A DNA stretch of 17,680 nucleotides, from assembly GCA_046263195.1 (NCBI GenBank), contig JBHELG010000149.1:1-17680 (forward strand). The letters are read 5' to 3'. This stretch comes from JBHELG01 sp046263195 (GTDB taxonomy: Bacteria > Actinomycetota > Nitriliruptoria > Nitriliruptorales > JAHWKO01). The translations under genes and the position numbers were made by a program. The notes below the pieces were generated by a model. That model was not told the DNA's origin, did no database searches, and worked only from the letters and a program-made list of their open reading frames with translations. Shown piece by piece: positions 13,757-17,680 of this stretch (position 1 is the stretch's first letter; each line of letters starts with the position of its first letter).

Positions 13757-14857
13757 GTGGTCATCGTGGCCGCACGCATGGCTCTCGCCATGGTGCTGAC
13801 GTTGTTCGTGCTGCTTGCGGGGGCCCTCGCAAACGCCAGTCGTCTCTCCCGTGGTGACATCCCGTCCGGCGGGGCCGAGCCGTGGCACATCCTGCTCGAG
13901 CGAGCGGCCCAGGCAGGCTGGCAGCAGGCGTATCAGGGCAAGCTCGTGGTCGTGAGATTCGACGAGCAGGGAGCGGCCCTCGGGGAGGTGTCTGTCACGC
14001 AGGGACGCGACGGAACCATGCGCACCGGCAGCGGCCACAGTTGGATGCTCGGACGAGTAGACGGAGAAGCATTCTTCGGTGACCCGGACAGCGGCACGTT
14101 GCTGTGGCTCGGCAACGTTGAACCCAGCGGGTTTTCCCTCGCCCGCCTGTCCCACAACTACGAAGTCGCTCTCGATGACCGTCGTAACGTCGAGACGGGC
14201 CTGGCTGACGTCATAACGTTTCGGGAGCCGGGGTCGGCTGTGCCACGAGAACGTCTCTACGTCGACATCGACTCTGGGCTCGTCGTGCGCCGCGAGACAT
14301 TCGATGCTCACGGCTTGCCTGTCCGTCTCGCCGCATTCACCGACCTCGAACTCGTCCCGGCAGCGGTGCCTCCCTTGGGATCTGACTGGGATCGCGTCCT
14401 TCGCCCCGCCAAGTCGAATCTGAGTGGCCGCGGGATGGAGATCCTGCGGGACGTCGGCTGGGTCGTGCCCGAGCAGCTGCCGCGTCGCTTCACGCTCGTC
14501 GACGCCTCGGCAATAGGTCAAGGTGAAGGCTCCTCACTGCATCTGTTGTACAGCGACGGTCTCTACCGGCTGTCCGTCTACCAGCAGCACGGCCGTCTCG
14601 ACGTGCGGGCGCTCGAAGCCCAGGGGGCGGAAGCGACGGGTCTGGGTGGCCTCCGCCTCTACCGCTGGCCCGGCTCCGAGCCTGCGACCTACGGTTGGAA
14701 CGGTGAGGAGACGGCTTTCACAGCGATCAGTGACGCGCCACCCGACGTGCTGGCCGCGGCGCTCGCCGGCCTGCCGCGAGATGAGCTCCCGTCGCTGTTC
14801 CGCCGTCTGCGGCGAGGGCTGAGCCGCTTCAGCGGCTGGGTGTGGCCCTTTGACTGA
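13757..14857 (+). CDS. MucB/RseB-like exported sigma-E regulatory protein
   Basis: A 366-residue protein with an N-terminal signal or anchor (about 8-26, ALAMVLTLFVLLAGALANA). An all-beta first domain covers about 40-210 (YQGKLVVVRFDEQGAAL; WMLGRVDGEAFFGDPDSGTL; ERLYVDIDSGLVVRRETFD). A second domain covers about 230-345, with GWVVPEQLPRRFTLVDA and LLYSDGLYRLSVYQQHGRLD. This is the two-domain layout of MucB/RseB, which in proteobacteria binds the outer part of RseA, blocks its cleavage and senses lipids or lipopolysaccharide. The location 5 bp after an RseA-like gene supports this. It ends in a basic, Trp-containing tail (RRGLSRFSGWVWPFD). The start may be GTG 13757, GTG 13766 or ATG 13778; none has a strong ribosome site, suggesting coupling. 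Confidence 0.75.
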   Translation: MVIVAARMALAMVLTLFVLLAGALANASRLSRGDIPSGGAEPWHILLERAAQAGWQQAYQGKLVVVRFDEQGAALGEVSVTQGRDGTMRTGSGHSWMLGRVDGEAFFGDPDSGTLLWLGNVEPSGFSLARLSHNYEVALDDRRNVETGLADVITFREPGSAVPRERLYVDIDSGLVVRRETFDAHGLPVRLAAFTDLELVPAAVPPLGSDWDRVLRPAKSNLSGRGMEILRDVGWVVPEQLPRRFTLVDASAIGQGEGSSLHLLYSDGLYRLSVYQQHGRLDVRALEAQGAEATGLGGLRLYRWPGSEPATYGWNGEETAFTAISDAPPDVLAAALAGLPRDELPSLFRRLRRGLSRFSGWVWPFD

Positions 14858-14910
14858 CGACATACCAGGGCAGAATCACCACAGGCGTGCCATGGGTAAA
14901 CGAGGAGACG

Positions 14911-16242
14911 ATGGACAACCGCCCGGAGGGGCCTTCCGAGCGTTCTGATCAGGACTCGAGCAACAGCCCACCGGCCCCGGGCAGCACGGGCCAGGAAACA
15001 GCGACGAACGTGACTCGGCCTTCGCGCCCGTTTCCCCTGAGGCCGACGTGGGGCCCAGATGAGGAGCGCCCTGGCTGGCCGGCCGCGTCCGTGCGTCCGC
15101 CGGACTCGACTGGTGTCACCCCTGCTCCTGCCGGAGCAAGTCCTCGGCACTGGCGGAGGGCAGGCGCCAGCTTCCTCGCCGCGCTCGTCGGAGCAGTGCT
15201 CGGCACTGCGGGCACGCTTGCGCTCGTGCGTTCGAACCCAAGTGCCGAGTCGGAACCTCGCGCTCCGGTCGTGGAGGTGGAGAGCGTCGACCAGGGCGCA
15301 GTCGTGCCGGTCGTAGCTGAAGCGGTGACGCCGAGCGTTGTCCGGATCGATCGGCTCGGTGTCTCCGGTCTCCGCGGGATTCCTGAATCGGGTCTGGGCA
15401 GTGGGGTCATCTATCGCTCCGACGGCTACATCATCACCAACCACCATGTGATCGACGGGGCCGACCTATTGCAGGTGAAGTATGCGAACGGCGAGTCGGA
15501 GACGGCACGCGTCGCAGGTACCGACCCGCTCACGGATATAGCGGTGCTGAGGGTCGAACGGGGGGGGCTGCCAGCCATCAATGTCCGTCGGGATCCGGTT
15601 GTCGTTGGCGAGCTCGCGATCGCCATCGGCAGCCCATTCGGACTGGATGCGACGGTCACCGCTGGAGTCGTCTCCGCCCTGAACCGTTCGATCGAGGCTC
15701 CGGTTGCGAGCGGGGTCATCGCGATCCCGAACGTCCTGCAGACCGACGCGGCCATAAACCCAGGCAACTCGGGCGGCGCCCTCGTTGATCGAAATGGCCG
15801 ACTCATCGGCATCAACTCCGCCATCTTGAGTGCGAACGGGGGCGTACTGGGCGGGCCCGCAGGAAATGTCGGTGTGGGCTTCGCCATCTCGGCTGAGGAT
15901 GCGGTCGCTGTCGCTGACAAGCTCATCACGCAGGGCTTCGTCCGTCATGCTCGTCTCGGGATCAGGGCGGGTGATCTGACTCCGAGCACCGCCCGGCAAT
16001 TCGGCATCGAAGTGACCCAGGGAGTCCTCATCTCCGATGTCGAGGCGGGCGCCCCAGCGGCCGCCGCGGGCCTGCGCTCCGGCGACGTCGTCGTCGCCGT
16101 CGAGGGTGAGCCTGTGACGAGCATGGCCAGGTTGACCGCGGTGATCAGGTCCCGCGAGCCGGGTGATCGGCTCCGGCTCACGATTCTGCGGGAAGGCAGG
16201 CAGATGGACCTCGACGCGGTGCTCGGGGAGTGGCGAGGCTGA
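14911..16242 (+). CDS. htrA: HtrA/DegP-family serine protease with PDZ domain
   Basis: A 443-residue protein. Residues 1-78 are a disordered Pro/Ser/Gly-rich cytoplasmic segment. A transmembrane helix follows (about 80-104, AGASFLAALVGAVLGTAGTL). The trypsin-like domain has His179 (TNHHVI), Asp209 (TDIAVL) and Ser287 in NPGNSGG. A C-terminal PDZ domain covers about 345-440 (RLGIRAGDLTP; AAAAGLRSGDVVVAVEGEPV). The complete triad predicts an active membrane-anchored protease-chaperone for misfolded exported proteins, a standard SigE target. The ATG at 14911 follows GAGGAG by 3 nt; GTG 14887 is an alternative. It lies 53 bp after the RseB-like gene with no visible promoter, so probably in the sigE operon. 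Confidence 0.95.
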   Translation: MDNRPEGPSERSDQDSSNSPPAPGSTGQETATNVTRPSRPFPLRPTWGPDEERPGWPAASVRPPDSTGVTPAPAGASPRHWRRAGASFLAALVGAVLGTAGTLALVRSNPSAESEPRAPVVEVESVDQGAVVPVVAEAVTPSVVRIDRLGVSGLRGIPESGLGSGVIYRSDGYIITNHHVIDGADLLQVKYANGESETARVAGTDPLTDIAVLRVERGGLPAINVRRDPVVVGELAIAIGSPFGLDATVTAGVVSALNRSIEAPVASGVIAIPNVLQTDAAINPGNSGGALVDRNGRLIGINSAILSANGGVLGGPAGNVGVGFAISAEDAVAVADKLITQGFVRHARLGIRAGDLTPSTARQFGIEVTQGVLISDVEAGAPAAAAGLRSGDVVVAVEGEPVTSMARLTAVIRSREPGDRLRLTILREGRQMDLDAVLGEWRG

Positions 16243-16254
16243 TATCAGGCTGCT

Positions 16255-16288
16255 GCTCGCGCCCGCCCGCCGCGGCTGGGGCGTGAGC
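16255..16288 (+). terminator. Stem-loop after htrA, probable terminator or processing hairpin
   Basis: GCTCGCGCCC (16255-16264) pairs with GGGCGTGAGC (16279-16288): ten pairs including one G-U, with a 14-nt loop. It begins 13 nt after the htrA stop. No T-tract follows, as is common in actinobacterial termination hairpins. Confidence 0.45.
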
Positions 16289-16349
16289 ATGATGATGGCG
16301 AGGAGACCCTGAGTGCGGGGTCAGGACGGCGGCAATATCGCTGAAGGAC

Positions 16350-16355
16350 TAGCCT
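16350..16355 (+). promoter_or_regulatory. Putative -10 element (TAGCCT) of tatB
   Basis: TAGCCT in the context GGACTAGCCT lies 71 nt before the tatB GTG. The same decamer is upstream of folP2. It suggests tatB has its own promoter after the htrA hairpin. Confidence 0.35.
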
Positions 16356-16386
16356 GAATGCGCTTGGAGGGGCAAACTGCACCTAC

Positions 16387-16402
16387 GGGGCGTCAGCGCC
16401 CC
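16387..16402 (+). promoter_or_regulatory. Tight GC hairpin in the tatB leader
   Basis: GGGGCG, a TCAG loop and CGCCCC form a perfect 6-bp all-GC stem 24 nt before the tatB start codon and 14 nt before its GGAG ribosome site. It could tune translation or be a protein-binding site. Confidence 0.35.
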
Positions 16403-16426
16403 ACTACGGTGAGATTGGAGCGTGGC

Positions 16427-16801
16427 GTGGGCAGCTTCGGGTTCAGCGAAATGGCGGTCGTCGCGCTCATCGCTCTCCTCGTCTTCGGTCCGGACCGCTT
16501 GCCCGAACTTGCCCGCCAGGCTGGCAAGGCGTTGGCCCGCTTTCGTAGAGAGACGTCGAAGAGTGTTGCCGAGCTCAAGCGGGCAGCTGAGATCGAGGAT
16601 CTTGACCGGGAGCTGAGAGGGATGCGTAGTGAGCTCCGGGAGGCCGGGCTCGGCCTGGCGAGCACGAGTCCGACTTCGCGACGTCGTGGCCAGGGGGGTC
16701 GTCGCCCGAAGTCGAGTCTTGCGGTTCCGCAGCCGGCTGCTAACGGCCCAGCGAAGAGCACACTCGACCCGCCTCCACCGATAGACCCGGATGCAACCTG
16801 A
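16427..16801 (+). CDS. tatB: Sec-independent translocase protein TatB
   Basis: A 124-residue protein. A very short N-terminus with Glu8 (GSFGFSEMAVV) leads into a transmembrane helix (about 8-20), the FGPDRLPEL hinge (20-28), then an amphipathic helix and a long charged helix (KALARFRRETSKSVAELKRA, starting at residue 34) and a Pro/Ala-rich tail. Glu8, the length and the charged helix favour TatB over TatA. TatB works with TatC to receive twin-arginine substrates at the membrane. The GTG at 16427 follows GGAG by 6 nt and gives the conserved start; the longer frame from 16358 adds 23 unrelated residues. The position after sigE-htrA matches the mycobacterial order. Confidence 0.88.
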   Translation: MGSFGFSEMAVVALIALLVFGPDRLPELARQAGKALARFRRETSKSVAELKRAAEIEDLDRELRGMRSELREAGLGLASTSPTSRRRGQGGRRPKSSLAVPQPAANGPAKSTLDPPPPIDPDAT

Positions 16802-16873
16802 TCGGTCGGGGCCTGCGTTGAGGTTGGGGTCCTTCGACCCGTGAGGTACACGCACACGGGAGGCGTAGGCGCC

Positions 16874-17473
16874 ATGGCCGTGGCAACGGTCGCGGCATCC
16901 TATCTGGCCATGCGCTCTCCCGTGTTCGAGGAACGCGAGCGGGCTTTGGCGGTACGCGTCCGCCGACCCCGTGGACCGTTCGTCGACCACGTCGTCTCGG
17001 CGGCTACTGACCTCGGGTCGATGTTCGCCGTCGCTGGCACGGCCGGGGTGCTCGCCACGTCCCACCGTTTGCGTTCAGCTGTCGACGTGGCCTGCGGCGG
17101 GATGCTGGCCTGGAGCGCCTCACAGGGACTGAAGCCGCTCGTACGGCGGCCGCGTCCCTACCAGCTCGAGAAGGCGGAGCGGCTCGTAGCCGAGCCTTCA
17201 GGTTCTTCCTGGCCGAGCGCGCATCCGGCGGTCGTAGCGGCGGTGGTGAGCGTCCTCTCTCCGCGGCTCCCGCCCGCGGGGCGCAGAATGGGCACCTTCA
17301 TGGCCGTCTTCGTTGCAGCTTCCCGGGTCTACGTGGGTGTCCACTATCCCACTGATGTCGTGGCCGGACTCGGCATCGGGGCACTGAGCGGAGCGGCCTG
17401 GCGGGTGACCGTCAAGCGGCTGCGGGAGCTGGTGGCCTGCTCCGGCGTGGGAGGACCTCTCAGGAGGCACTGA
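16874..17473 (+). CDS. PAP2-family phosphatase, membrane protein
   Basis: About 199 residues with the three PAP2/acid-phosphatase motifs: K87-X6-R94-P95 (KPLVRRPRP), PSAH at 114-117 (usually PSGH), and S150-R151-X5-H157-X3-D161 (SRVYVGVHYPTD). His117 and His157 are the predicted catalytic pair. Several hydrophobic helices surround the motifs. Relatives dephosphorylate lipid phosphates such as undecaprenyl pyrophosphate, phosphatidic acid or phosphatidylglycerophosphate; which applies here is unknown. The ATG at 16874 has GGGAGG 10 nt upstream; GTG 16841 would add 11 residues. The 3' end overlaps the convergent mrp gene by 14 bp. Confidence 0.87.
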   Translation: MAVATVAASYLAMRSPVFEERERALAVRVRRPRGPFVDHVVSAATDLGSMFAVAGTAGVLATSHRLRSAVDVACGGMLAWSASQGLKPLVRRPRPYQLEKAERLVAEPSGSSWPSAHPAVVAAVVSVLSPRLPPAGRRMGTFMAVFVAASRVYVGVHYPTDVVAGLGIGALSGAAWRVTVKRLRELVACSGVGGPLRRH

Positions 17474-17680
17474 GCGGAAGCGGCTTGCCCACCACAGACT
17501 TCGCCCTACGGGCGAGGTCCCGGCCGATCCGGCGCAGCTCCTGGGCTGCGGTCACTTCGGGATGGGAGAGCACGAGGGGGACCCCGATGTCGGCACCGGC
17601 GCGCAGTCGGGGATCGATGGGAACACGGCCGAGCAGTTCGGTTTCGAGTTCCCGCGCAAGCTCCTGACCTCCGCCCGACC
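17460..17680 (-). CDS. mrp: Mrp/NBP35-family iron-sulfur carrier ATPase, C-terminal end (cut by window)
   Basis: Seventy-two codons of the minus strand are open from the window edge to TGA at 17462-17460. The translation includes ELLGRVPIDPRLRAGADIGV and PLVLSHPEVTAAQELRRIG, matching the C-terminal part of Mrp ATPases (the LLG-VPLDP-LREGGD-G-P pattern). Mrp proteins bind and transfer Fe-S clusters using a deviant Walker A, which would lie outside the window. The location and orientation match mycobacterial mrp downstream of sigE-htrA-tatB. It ends inside the convergent PAP2 gene (14-bp overlap). Confidence 0.85.
   Translation of the reverse strand, partial: SGGGQELARELETELLGRVPIDPRLRAGADIGVPLVLSHPEVTAAQELRRIGRDLARRAKSVVGKPLPLSAS

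Noticed and set aside
1..17680. CRISPR array, mobile element, toxin-antitoxin or defence system
   Set aside because: No spaced identical repeats of CRISPR size, no transposase, integrase or restriction genes and no att-like repeats are seen. The only tandem array is the in-frame 105-bp repeat of the TSP3 gene.

Overview
This is a high-GC window with many GTG/TTG starts, tightly packed genes and actinobacterial gene families: FolP2-type dihydropteroate synthase, a SigE/anti-sigma/HtrA/TatB/Mrp neighbourhood, a MutT1-like Nudix protein and an adenylate-cyclase-type TPR tail. It is most likely chromosomal DNA of an actinobacterium, possibly a deep lineage such as Acidimicrobiia. The phylum inference is fairly firm; the class is a guess. 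No rRNA, tRNA, CRISPR, insertion sequence or phage gene is visible.

Left part (1-4800). The tail of a TPR protein is followed by a Nudix hydrolase. Facing it is a minus-strand pair: FolP2-like DHPS homologue, then a [2Fe-2S] thioredoxin-like ferredoxin. Diverging from folP2 is a small membrane protein with a DivIVA-like motif; its end overlaps a convergent alpha/beta hydrolase. A divergent spacer carrying two copies of a 27-nt direct repeat leads to a SRPBCC (START-like) protein.

Middle part (4900-10700). An EthD-like protein and a small lipoprotein diverge across a spacer with two related hairpin repeats. A cupin diverges from a complete M17 leucyl aminopeptidase. A large acidic, secreted, membrane-anchored protein with six thrombospondin-type-3 calcium-binding repeats follows; three repeats are nearly identical at the DNA level. 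Next is an unrecognised polytopic membrane protein.

Right part (10676-17680). This is a cell-envelope stress locus: sigE-type ECF sigma factor, zinc-type anti-sigma factor (8-nt overlap), MucB/RseB-like exported protein, HtrA protease-chaperone, TatB, a PAP2-type phosphatase, and the end of a convergent Mrp ATPase. Divergent from sigE is a ParA-like ATPase translationally coupled to a class I methyltransferase. From memory, methyltransferase <- | -> sigE-rseA-htrA-tatB ... <- mrp is the order of the Mycobacterium tuberculosis sigE region (Rv1220c-Rv1229c). The differences here are the ParA gene between methyltransferase and sigE and the RseB-like gene between anti-sigma and htrA.

Regulation. 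The 395-bp parA-sigE spacer holds a near-ideal ECF promoter (GGGAAC-N17-CGTT) one base after a 15-bp palindrome, suggesting autoregulation by the sigma factor plus a second regulator. A TASSCT hexamer (TACGCT, TAGCCT, TAGGCT, TACCCT) recurs upstream of at least seven genes and is probably the housekeeping -10 element; for two or three genes it would give leaderless transcripts.
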